Source: JAENVT01 sp031412355 (GTDB taxonomy: Bacteria > Actinomycetota > Acidimicrobiia > Acidimicrobiales > Ilumatobacteraceae). From it: DNA of 63,759 nucleotides. The DNA lies in assembly GCA_031412355.1 (NCBI GenBank), contig JANOCR010000063.1, positions 1 to 63,759 on the forward strand, written 5' to 3'. Position numbers and translations under genes: made by a program. Position 1 is the first letter of the stretch; the number at the start of each line of letters is the position of its first letter. Below, in pieces: positions 17,745 to 25,208 of this stretch. The notes beneath the pieces are model-generated. The model had not been told where the DNA came from. It was given only the letters and a program-made list of their open reading frames with translations, and made no database searches.

Positions 17745-18914
17745 GTGGAGCGGAGTGAGTGGCCTGACGATGACGCGGCTGGCGACGGCGCATACCCCCC
17801 CGCTCCCCTGCCCGCTCACGAACGTGCATGGCGGCATCCGTCCGAGTTGGGCCGGACGGTGTGGACCCACTCCGAGCCCCCGATCACGATCGGGCGCGGC
17901 CTACTGGTGACCACGGGGGCCATCGGCGGTTTGCTATCGCTGGCCGTGCTGTGGGCCATGTTGCCGTCTGCTGGTCGGGGCGGCTTTGCTGCGCCGGCCG
18001 CAGTCACCAGCACCGCCAATGAACTGGGGCCGTTCGTCACCGCCCGCGCCGACACGCTGGTGGCCACATCGGTCGACCCACGCGTGCCCTCGACCACATT
18101 GCGCACCGGCTCGCTGGTTGCACCTGCGTCGCAGCAGACCTCGACCACCACGAACTCGACCCGCCCAGTGGCGACTGTGGGCACGCAAGCTGCTTCCGTC
18201 GAACTGGCTCCCGTTGCCGTGGGCATCGGGGACTCGCTGGTCGTCACCACGGCGCGGGCGGTACGCGGACGCAGCGTCATCACCATCACCGGCGCAGACG
18301 GGCAGCCGCACGATGCCACGGTTCTGATGGTCGATCGCGTCCTCGGGCTGGCGCTGTTGTCTGCCGATGTCGCCGCAATGACCACCTCGTACGGCATCGG
18401 TCCGGCGGTCAACCCAGGCGACGTGGTCACGGTGGTCGGCTCGACGTCGACCTCCGCCAACGTCATCCTCGATGCCGACGGCCATCTCACCCTCGACTGG
18501 TGGGGCGGATCCATGGCAGAAGGAACGCCGGTGTTGAACGCCGATGGCCAGTTGGTCGGGATGTGCAGTCGCGGCTCATTCGGCACCGAGTTGGTCAGCG
18601 TTCTCAACGTCGCTGCCATGCTGCCGCCCGCCAAAGCGGCTAAACCGGCACCGTGGCTGGGAGTTCATGGCGTCGATGGCGAAGGCGGGCTCACGGTCGA
18701 TGGCGTCGATCCGAACGGCCCGGCGGCCGCAGTCGGCGTCATCGCCGGCGACGTCATCGCCGCAGTCGACGGCATCGCTGTCACCACGGTCGACGGGATG
18801 AAAGCCGTCATTGCCCAGCACGCCCCCGACGACGTCGTCATCCTCACCGTCACCCACGCCGATCTGACTGCGGTCGATGTGGCGGTCACACTCGGCACCG
18901 CACCGTCGATGTAG
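17745..18914 (+). CDS. Membrane-anchored degenerate HtrA-like protein with PDZ domain
   Basis: 389 residues from GTG 17745. A cytoplasmic N-terminus of about 50 residues contains the ERAWRHPSELG motif seen in actinobacterial membrane HtrA-like proteins. One helix follows (LLVTTGAIGGLLSLAVLWAML), then a Thr/Ser-rich external region, a trypsin-like core (about 140-290) and a C-terminal PDZ domain (about 300-389: LGVHGVDGEGGLTVDGVDPNGPA). The GNSGGP serine motif of active HtrA reads MAEGTPV, with Thr261 near the nucleophile position, and no clear catalytic His is seen. It is probably a binding or chaperone-like protein rather than a protease. Confidence 0.7.
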   Translation: MERSEWPDDDAAGDGAYPPAPLPAHERAWRHPSELGRTVWTHSEPPITIGRGLLVTTGAIGGLLSLAVLWAMLPSAGRGGFAAPAAVTSTANELGPFVTARADTLVATSVDPRVPSTTLRTGSLVAPASQQTSTTTNSTRPVATVGTQAASVELAPVAVGIGDSLVVTTARAVRGRSVITITGADGQPHDATVLMVDRVLGLALLSADVAAMTTSYGIGPAVNPGDVVTVVGSTSTSANVILDADGHLTLDWWGGSMAEGTPVLNADGQLVGMCSRGSFGTELVSVLNVAAMLPPAKAAKPAPWLGVHGVDGEGGLTVDGVDPNGPAAAVGVIAGDVIAAVDGIAVTTVDGMKAVIAQHAPDDVVILTVTHADLTAVDVAVTLGTAPSM

Positions 18915-18927
18915 ACCGATGGCCCCG

Positions 18928-19035
18928 GCCCGGTGTGAGTCTGGTGTTAACGCCAGCGCGCGATCGGACTCACGGCTCCACGATGCCCGGCCCAGTGTGA
19001 GTCCGGTGTCACCGCCAGCGCGCGATCGGACTCAC
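18928..19035. repeat. Tandem pair of 46-bp dyad repeats between convergent genes
   Basis: Copies at 18928-18973 and 18990-19035 differ at 4 of 46 positions by hand comparison, with a period of 62 bases. In copy 2 the arms GTGAGTCCG (18997-19005) and CGGACTCAC (19027-19035) pair perfectly around a 21-base loop. In copy 1 one arm position has changed from C to T, which still allows G-T pairing. They lie between the stop of the PDZ protein and the stop of the opposite SDR gene. Terminator-like or REP-like; sequence unrelated to the pair at 10115. Confidence 0.78.
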
Positions 19036-19071
19036 AGTTCGACGAAGCCGGACCCGTGGCTGGCAGGCTGA

Positions 19072-20046
19072 CTAGCGGGCCGAGCGGCGACGCTGGGCGC
19101 GGCGAACGCCTCGCCACACCCCGATGCCGATGGCAACAAGCAACGTGGCGAGGCCTCCGAGAGCGATCTCCTGCCTGCGCTTCGGCGTGACCATGGTCCA
19201 CCACTTCGCCTCGGTGCCCTCGACGTAGGCCTGTTCGTTGGTCACCGTTGGTGCCCAGCCCTCGGCCTTCAACCTGTCGTTGGCCACTAGCCACGACCAA
19301 CGCGTGTAGCTGCGCAGGCCTGGTGGGATGGGTCCGCGCTGGAACCGCCACCGCATGTTGCTGATGACTTCGGTCAGCCGGTCGGGCAGCTTCAGCCGCG
19401 GCACCGCACCGGCGAGCGCGCGGACCCGCTCGCCGGCTATCCACCCGTCGGGCGCAACGTTGTAGACGCCGTCGAGTCGCTGTTCAGCCGCCATCACCAC
19501 AGCACAGGCCAGATCGTCGAGATGAAGGAACTGCGCGGGGGGATCGTCCTCGCCGAAGCGCTGGCCCATGCCGGCGGCCAACGCCGCGGCAAGCCCGACT
19601 GTGCTGCCCGCGGCCATCGCAACCGCGGGGCGTAGCACGGTGACGGTGCGATCGGGTTCCGCGAGCCGCCATTCGTCGGCCAACTGCTCGACCGCGCCGA
19701 GTTGACGGGCGTACACGAATTCGACATCGGGTCGCAGCACGGCCTCTTCGGTGATCGGGACCGGGTTGTTGGCCCAGGCTCCGTACACCATCGCCGACGA
19801 AACCAGCACGAGGTGCCGGGCGTGACGGGCCTCGTCCAACGCAGCAGTCACACCTTCTGTCGCGCTCTGCCGGCGGCGAGCCCGAGCGTCGGCATCGGCC
19901 GATGCCAGCCACACAACGACATCGCAATCCGCGACGTCGCCCCGCACGAGATGGTCGTTGCCGCTCAGGCGGTTGATCACGCGCTGACCGAGCCCGGCGG
20001 AGCCGTCACTGACCCAGACTGCGGTTGTCGTCGAGGCGACGGTCAT
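19072..20046 (-). CDS. SDR-type NAD(P)-binding protein with C-terminal membrane helix
   Basis: 324 residues from ATG 20046. It has an extended short-chain dehydrogenase/epimerase-like fold: a weak Gly motif VSDGSAGLGQRV, HLVLVSSAMVYGAW, and a Tyr in VYARQLGAVEQ. The usual YxxxK has Leu in place of Lys, and the Gly motif is also atypical, so catalysis is doubtful. A C-terminal helix (IALGGLATLLVAIGIGVW) followed by an Arg-rich tail indicates membrane attachment. It is divergent from the DUF2342 gene at 20090. Confidence 0.68.
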   Translation of the reverse strand: MTVASTTTAVWVSDGSAGLGQRVINRLSGNDHLVRGDVADCDVVVWLASADADARARRRQSATEGVTAALDEARHARHLVLVSSAMVYGAWANNPVPITEEAVLRPDVEFVYARQLGAVEQLADEWRLAEPDRTVTVLRPAVAMAAGSTVGLAAALAAGMGQRFGEDDPPAQFLHLDDLACAVVMAAEQRLDGVYNVAPDGWIAGERVRALAGAVPRLKLPDRLTEVISNMRWRFQRGPIPPGLRSYTRWSWLVANDRLKAEGWAPTVTNEQAYVEGTEAKWWTMVTPKRRQEIALGGLATLLVAIGIGVWRGVRRAQRRRSAR

Positions 20047-20089
20047 GACGACGGACGCTAGCGCCGACGCAGGCCGTAGGCTCGCGTGC

Positions 20090-21283
20090 ATGTCAGACGG
20101 ACCAGGGTCCGACAACCCGTTCGAGAACCTCCCCTTGTTCGGCGATCTGGCCCGGGCGTTGTCGGGTCAGGGGCCGCTCAATTGGGACGCGGCACGGCAG
20201 TTCGCCGGGTTAGCCGCTACCGGCGGCGCGGCCGAGGTCAACATCGATCCGACCGTACGCATCAAGTTCGGTGAACTGGCCCAGATTGCCGAACTGCACG
20301 TGCGCGACCTCACCGGCTTCGACGGTCCGTCCCCGGAGGTCGTTCCGGTCACGTCCGGAGCATGGGCACAACGAACACTCGAGGCCTACCGGCCGTTGTT
20401 CACCGAGTTGGCCACATCTCTCGGCCAACCGGTTGCGCCGTCCGACGCCGATGCGATGGAGACCAACGCCGATCCGATGATGGCAATGATGGCCAACCTC
20501 AGCAAGATGATGGCTCCGTCGATGATGGGCATGGCAGTGGGTTCGATGGTCGGACGCATGGCCACACAGGCCTTCGGGCAGTACGACCTCCCGATCCCGC
20601 GCCAAGACGCAAGTCTCACCGTCCTGCCGGGCAACATCGACCGGTTCGCGGCTGAATGGAGCATCGCGGCCGACGAGATGCGGATGTGGGTGCTAGCCCA
20701 GGAGCTCACCGGGCACGCGTTGTTCTCGATCGCGTCGTTGCGCGAAGACTTCGCCTCGCTGGTGCGCCGGCATGTCGGTGCCTTCCGAGCCGACCCCGAG
20801 GCGATCGCCGAGAAGCTGTCGTCGCTCGACACCGACGATTCGGATCCGATGCAGGCCATGCAGCAGGTGCTCAGCGACCCTGCTGTGTTGCTCGGAGCGG
20901 TGCAATCACCCGAGCAGCGCGAGCTCGAGCCGTCACTCGACGCGGCCGCTGCGGCGGTGATCGGCTACGTCGACTACATGGTCGACGGTGTGTCGGTACG
21001 CGTGATCGGAGGCGACGCCCTGCGCATCGCCGAGGCCGTCAGGCGTCGCCGGGTCGATCACAACTCGGACGACCTCTACATCGAGCGGCTACTGGGCTTG
21101 CGCCTGACTCACCAGCAGGTGCAGCGCGGCAAAAACTTCATCGGTGGTGTCGTCGATCGCGTCGGCGAGGCACGGCTCAGTGTGCTTCTCGCCCGCCCGA
21201 AGGCCTTGCCGACCCCGGCTGAGATCGACGCGCCCGGCTTGTGGGTGGCGCGCCTCGAGTTGCCCGGCGATGAGTTGTCGTAG
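20090..21283 (+). CDS. DUF2342 / zincin-like family protein
   Basis: 397 residues from ATG 20090. The sequence matches the actinobacterial DUF2342 group annotated as putative zinc metalloprotease or hydrolase: FGELAQIAELHVRDLTGF near the start, a Met-rich segment (MMAMMANLSKMMAPSMMGM) and a helical core. The metal-binding motif of active zincins is not intact; the corresponding segment reads LAQELTGHALF rather than HExxH. The function is unknown. The last 107 bases overlap the 3' end of the opposite MFS gene. Confidence 0.7.
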   Translation: MSDGPGSDNPFENLPLFGDLARALSGQGPLNWDAARQFAGLAATGGAAEVNIDPTVRIKFGELAQIAELHVRDLTGFDGPSPEVVPVTSGAWAQRTLEAYRPLFTELATSLGQPVAPSDADAMETNADPMMAMMANLSKMMAPSMMGMAVGSMVGRMATQAFGQYDLPIPRQDASLTVLPGNIDRFAAEWSIAADEMRMWVLAQELTGHALFSIASLREDFASLVRRHVGAFRADPEAIAEKLSSLDTDDSDPMQAMQQVLSDPAVLLGAVQSPEQRELEPSLDAAAAAVIGYVDYMVDGVSVRVIGGDALRIAEAVRRRRVDHNSDDLYIERLLGLRLTHQQVQRGKNFIGGVVDRVGEARLSVLLARPKALPTPAEIDAPGLWVARLELPGDELS

Positions 21284-22442
21284 CCGTCGATCCACCGCGC
21301 GACCGTGACCGCAGGCGCGACGCCCGGGTGTACAGCACCACCGCCAACGACCCGATCAGCCCAACGGCAAGGAACGCGACGCGCCCTGGGAACGTCACGA
21401 TCACGGGGATGACACCAGCGACGGCCCACGACAACTGAAAGCGGGTCTCGAACTTGGCAAAGGCCCGTCCCTGATTTGCGTCGGGTGCGTCGCGTTGCAC
21501 GATCGAATCGAACGCCATGCGCCCGATACCCGATGCAAGGTTGACGACCGCAGCGAGCACGATCGCCGCGCCGACACCGCCGAACACCGCAGCCCCGATG
21601 CCGCTGATGGCGATCAGGACGATCGCGGTCGTCAGCATCAATTCCTCCCGAAGCCGGTTGCGCAGCGGCGCGGCAAGCCCGTTCCCGAGCATGAGCCCCA
21701 CGGTGGAGGCACCGATGACTGCGCCGATCCACAGGTTGCTGTAGTTGTTCTCGCGCAGCCAGAACAGCAGCTCGAAGAACAGGAACCCGATCACAGCGCG
21801 GATCAGGCTCATGGCCACTGCGGCGGAGCGCAGCGATGCGTTGCGCAGTTCCAGGCGTTCAGCGGGTTGCACCGATGGCGCGACCGATCCGCGGGGCAGA
21901 CGCGACGCTGAGATCACAGCGCAAGCGAACATCACGATGCCGAACACCAGCGACAACTTCGGCGAGATCGCTGCCAACCCACCGGCGGGGGCCGCGGCGA
22001 GCGCGCCGGTGGCCCCCGAGATCAGTCCGAGTTTGGAGTTGGCCTCGACCAACTCTGTCTTGCTGTTGACCACAGTTGGGATCAGCGCAGAACGCGACAC
22101 GCCGTATGTCTTCTGAAGGACCATCACGCCGAATGACAGCGGGAACAGCAACAGATCGTCGAGATGAAAGATCATCACTGCAAACAGCAGCGCCCGACCG
22201 ACGGCCGTCAGCTGGATGATCAACCGCCGGCCGCCTGGTGCCCGATCGATGAACGGCCCGATCAGCGGGGCGACGACGGCAAAGGGGGCAAAGCTGACCA
22301 ACAGGTAGAGCAGCACCTTGCTGCGCGCCGCGTCGGGGCTGATCGAAAAGAACAGCGACCCCGCGAGCGACACCACCATGGCCACGTCCCCCGCCGTGCT
22401 GAGCGCGTGGGTTCGCGCCAATCTCCGGAACGGCGACACCAT
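21177..22442 (-). CDS. MFS transporter
   Basis: 421 residues from ATG 22442; an in-frame start at 22514 adds a non-family extension. About twelve hydrophobic segments are visible (for example VLLYLLVSFAPFAVVAPLIG, AAVAMSLIRAVIGFLFFELL). The arrangement and GPFIDRAPGGRR loop fit the major facilitator superfamily, MFS_1-like efflux or uptake type; substrate unknown. The last about 45 residues are Arg/Ser/Thr-rich and encoded antisense to the end of the DUF2342 gene, suggesting loss of an earlier stop codon. It lies downstream of regX3 on the same strand, 93 bases away. Confidence 0.78.
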   Translation of the reverse strand: MVSPFRRLARTHALSTAGDVAMVVSLAGSLFFSISPDAARSKVLLYLLVSFAPFAVVAPLIGPFIDRAPGGRRLIIQLTAVGRALLFAVMIFHLDDLLLFPLSFGVMVLQKTYGVSRSALIPTVVNSKTELVEANSKLGLISGATGALAAAPAGGLAAISPKLSLVFGIVMFACAVISASRLPRGSVAPSVQPAERLELRNASLRSAAVAMSLIRAVIGFLFFELLFWLRENNYSNLWIGAVIGASTVGLMLGNGLAAPLRNRLREELMLTTAIVLIAISGIGAAVFGGVGAAIVLAAVVNLASGIGRMAFDSIVQRDAPDANQGRAFAKFETRFQLSWAVAGVIPVIVTFPGRVAFLAVGLIGSLAVVLYTRASRLRSRSRGGSTATTTHRRATRGAPPTSRARRSQPGSARPSGGREAH

Positions 22443-22535
22443 CGGCCCCGTCGGGGGTGGCGTTACTGGAGGGCGCCGGGCACTTGCCACGCTGGCATGG
22501 TAGAGCCACCCCACCCTTGTCCGAGTGCTTGGCGC

Positions 22536-23252
22536 CTACACGTCCTTGGACCGGTCGAACTTGTAACCGAGGCCGCGGTAGGTGATGATCCGCGTCGGGT
22601 TGGTCGGGTTTGGTTCGACCTTGGCGCGCAGCCGCTTGATGTGCACATCGAGGGTCTTGGTGTCGCCGACGTAGTCGCTGCCCCACACCCTGTCGATCAA
22701 GGTCTCGCGAGGCAGCACACGCCCGGCGTTGGCCAGTAACAGGTGCAGCAGTTCGAACTCCTTCAACGGCAGCGCCACCTCGACGCCATCGATGGTCACA
22801 CGATGTTCGTCGGGGTCGAGCACGACATCGCCGACAGCCAGCGAGCCAGGCGAGAGGCTGGCCGCGCTGCTCGCAAGGTCCGACGGTGACCGGCGCAGCA
22901 CAGCGCGCATGCGAGCGACGACCTCGCGCATGCGATACGGCTTGGTGATGTAATCGTCCGCTCCCACTTCGAGCCCGACGACAGTGTCGATCTCGGCACC
23001 CTTGGCCGTCACCATGATGATCGGCACCTGACTTCGCTTGCGCAGTTGCCTGCACACGTCGATCCCGCTGAGACGGGGCAACATCACGTCGAGCAGAACG
23101 ATGTCGGGCTGCACCTCGTCGAACTGCTGAACAGCTTCGAATCCGTCACCCACCGAGACGACGCGGAAGCCTTCGCGGGTGAGCCCGATCGTGAGAGCCT
23201 CGACGAAGCTTGGTTCGTCTTCAACGACGAGAACGACAGGTTGGGTCGTCAT
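22536..23252 (-). CDS. regX3: OmpR/PhoB-family response regulator RegX3-like
   Basis: 238 residues. The receiver domain has acidic pocket residues near 11-12, phospho-acceptor Asp55 (DIVLLDVMLP) and Lys104 (DDYITKPYR). The C-terminal winged helix (about 135-235) has LPLKEFELLHLLLANAGRVL and TLDVHIKRLRAK, as in RegX3/PhoP. It is the DNA-binding output of phosphate-starvation signalling. Its start overlaps the kinase gene stop by 4 bases. In mycobacteria RegX3 binds GTTCA-type direct repeats; such repeats are visible upstream of phoU at 25162-25187. Confidence 0.9.
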   Translation of the reverse strand: MTTQPVVLVVEDEPSFVEALTIGLTREGFRVVSVGDGFEAVQQFDEVQPDIVLLDVMLPRLSGIDVCRQLRKRSQVPIIMVTAKGAEIDTVVGLEVGADDYITKPYRMREVVARMRAVLRRSPSDLASSAASLSPGSLAVGDVVLDPDEHRVTIDGVEVALPLKEFELLHLLLANAGRVLPRETLIDRVWGSDYVGDTKTLDVHIKRLRAKVEPNPTNPTRIITYRGLGYKFDRSKDV

Positions 23253-24310
23253 GCGTCTCTCGTTGGGATTCGAATCGTGAACACCGAGCCCTCGCCTTCG
23301 CGGGATTGAACAGTGACCTCTCCCGCATGATTCGTCGCCACGTGGCGAACGATCGACAGGCCGAGCCCGGTTCCCCCGGTGTCGCGACTGCGGGCCCGAT
23401 CGACTCGGTAGAACCGTTCGAAGACCCGGTCGATGTCGCGGGCTGGTATGCCGACGCCCGTGTCGGTCACGACGATCTCGATCCAGCCGTTGACCCGTCG
23501 CGACTCGACGACCACCTCGGATCCGGTGTCGCTGTACTTGACCGCGTTCTCCAGCAGGTTGGCTACGGCCGAGACCAACTGGCGGTGGCTCCCCAGCACA
23601 TGGAGGTCGACCGTCTCGTTCCTGACGATCACGCTGATCGAGTGGTGCTCGGCCGCCGCTTGCGCCCGGCCGACAGCATCGTCGATCACCTGGGCGATCG
23701 AGACCGCATCGGAGGCCGCAGCGCCTCCGAGCTCGGTCCGTGACAGTTCCAGCAGATCGTCGATGGTGCGCGCCGCCCGATGTGCTTCGCCGACCATCTT
23801 GTCGGCAAGACGTCGTGCAGCAGCCGGGTCGTCGATATCGGCCAACGCCTCGGCCAGCACGGCGAGCGCGCCGACCGGGGTCTTCAGCTCGTGGCTGATG
23901 TTGGCGACGAAGTCGGTACGAACCGCGTCGAGACGGGCCCGCTCGCTGACATCGTCGATCGTCACAAGGGCACCGCCCTCCTCGAGGGGCATGGCGTGAA
24001 TGGCCAGCACGGTGCGCGGTGGCCCGATGAACTCGACGTTCTGACCGCTCGCATGACCACGAATGGCACGGCGAACATGGCGCTCGACCGCCTCCTCCAC
24101 GAGCACCGCGGCGTGGCCGTGATGGGTGTGCGCGGCGACGTTCTCAACCCTGGTCCGTCCGGTCGGGTCTGTCAGGACCACCCCGATAGGAAGTGCATCG
24201 AGCGCCCGCCTGAGCTGCAGCACTTCGGCTTCCAACTGGGCTGCCGAGTGCTGCATGGTCTCAGTCGGTGCTTCGGCAGCTTTCGGGCGACGACGACGAA
24301 AAGTCATCAC
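23249..24310 (-). CDS. senX3: Sensor histidine kinase SenX3-like, without membrane helices
   Basis: 353 residues: a basic N-terminus, a PAS-like domain (about 30-120), HisKA with VANISHELKTPVGALAVL (phospho-acceptor His140), and HATPase with NLLENAVKYSD, DTGVGIP and GGTGLGLSIVRH. Mycobacterial SenX3 starts with two membrane helices; none is visible here, and the start is fixed by the 4-base overlap with phoU, so the protein is predicted to be cytosolic or only peripherally attached. Signal input would then come through PhoU or the PAS domain. It is the middle gene of phoU-senX3-regX3. Confidence 0.9.
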   Translation of the reverse strand: MMTFRRRRPKAAEAPTETMQHSAAQLEAEVLQLRRALDALPIGVVLTDPTGRTRVENVAAHTHHGHAAVLVEEAVERHVRRAIRGHASGQNVEFIGPPRTVLAIHAMPLEEGGALVTIDDVSERARLDAVRTDFVANISHELKTPVGALAVLAEALADIDDPAAARRLADKMVGEAHRAARTIDDLLELSRTELGGAAASDAVSIAQVIDDAVGRAQAAAEHHSISVIVRNETVDLHVLGSHRQLVSAVANLLENAVKYSDTGSEVVVESRRVNGWIEIVVTDTGVGIPARDIDRVFERFYRVDRARSRDTGGTGLGLSIVRHVATNHAGEVTVQSREGEGSVFTIRIPTRDA

Positions 24311-25053
24311 GGCGTGTGTTCACCGTCGGCGATGCTTGCCATTCGCGGCAGCTCACCGGTGTCGTCGGTGCGCGAGCGGTAGCGCTGCCCACCATGGTGC
24401 TCCGGCAACCATCCGGTGATCACGAACCGCACGCGCTCGCCGACATTGACGGCGTGATCACCGATCCGCTCGTAGAACCTCGCAACGACCGCCAGTTGCA
24501 CCGCAACCTGCAGATCGATTCGGCCCGCGGCATGGCTCTCGAAGATCGCCTGCACGAACTGCTTCTGCAAACCGTCGAGGTACGAATCCATGTCGTCGAT
24601 TGCGGCTGCCTTCGCCGCGTCGTTCTCGACGAAGGACTCGATGGCGGCGGTGTACAACTGCTGCGCCTGCTCGCCCATCCTCGAGATGATGCCGCGCAGC
24701 TTGGGATCGAGATCGTGCCCGTAGATTCGCCGCGCTGCCTTGCAGATGTTGCATACGAGATCGGCGGAGCGTTCGACATCGGCGATCATCTTCAGCAGGG
24801 CCACAACTTGGCGCAGGTCGCTGGCAACCGGTGCTTGTAGGGCGAGCATCCGATAGCAGCGCTCCTCGAGCTCAAGCGAGCGCGCATCGATCTCGTCGTC
24901 GCCTTGGATGATGTAGTCGGCGCCTTCGAGATCGCCGTCGAGCAGGACGGCGGTTGCCCGGGGGATCGCCTCGGTGACCGACGCGGCCAGACGCACCAAT
25001 TCGGCGCGGGCCTCGTCGAGATCGTGGTGGAAGCCCTTGCGAAGTTCGTCCAT
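24307..25053 (-). CDS. phoU: Phosphate signalling protein PhoU
   Basis: 248 residues from ATG 25053. Two three-helix PhoU repeats are visible, with the metal-binding motif pattern in LKMIADVERSADL and ARFYERIGDHAVNVGER. PhoU links the Pst transporter to the SenX3 kinase and keeps the response off when phosphate is plentiful. The C-terminal tail of about 35 residues after ITGWLPEHHGG is extra. First gene of the operon with senX3 and regX3; pst genes are not in the window. Confidence 0.92.
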   Translation of the reverse strand: MDELRKGFHHDLDEARAELVRLAASVTEAIPRATAVLLDGDLEGADYIIQGDDEIDARSLELEERCYRMLALQAPVASDLRQVVALLKMIADVERSADLVCNICKAARRIYGHDLDPKLRGIISRMGEQAQQLYTAAIESFVENDAAKAAAIDDMDSYLDGLQKQFVQAIFESHAAGRIDLQVAVQLAVVARFYERIGDHAVNVGERVRFVITGWLPEHHGGQRYRSRTDDTGELPRMASIADGEHTP

Positions 25054-25161
25054 CAGCCGATCCCTCCAGTGCCTTGCATGGTCACTCGTCGCAGAACGGT
25101 AGTTGGAAAACGGCGAGGCAACATCCAGCGACAAGCTAGAAGCAGGAGGTGTCGCTCAACC

Positions 25162-25190
25162 TGAACTTCGATGAACGACAGGTGAACAGA
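25162..25190 (-). promoter_or_regulatory. Putative PHO box (GTTCA direct repeats) upstream of phoU
   Basis: Read on the minus strand, three GTTCA units occur with spacings of 11 and 10 bases (plus-strand TGAAC at 25162, 25172 and 25183). This fits the actinobacterial PhoP/RegX3 box of direct 11-base repeats. It is about 110 bases upstream of phoU in the gap between ppk and phoU, suggesting autoregulation of the phoU-senX3-regX3 operon. Confidence 0.6.
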
Positions 25191-25208
25191 GGGCAAACGC
25201 AGTGGAAA

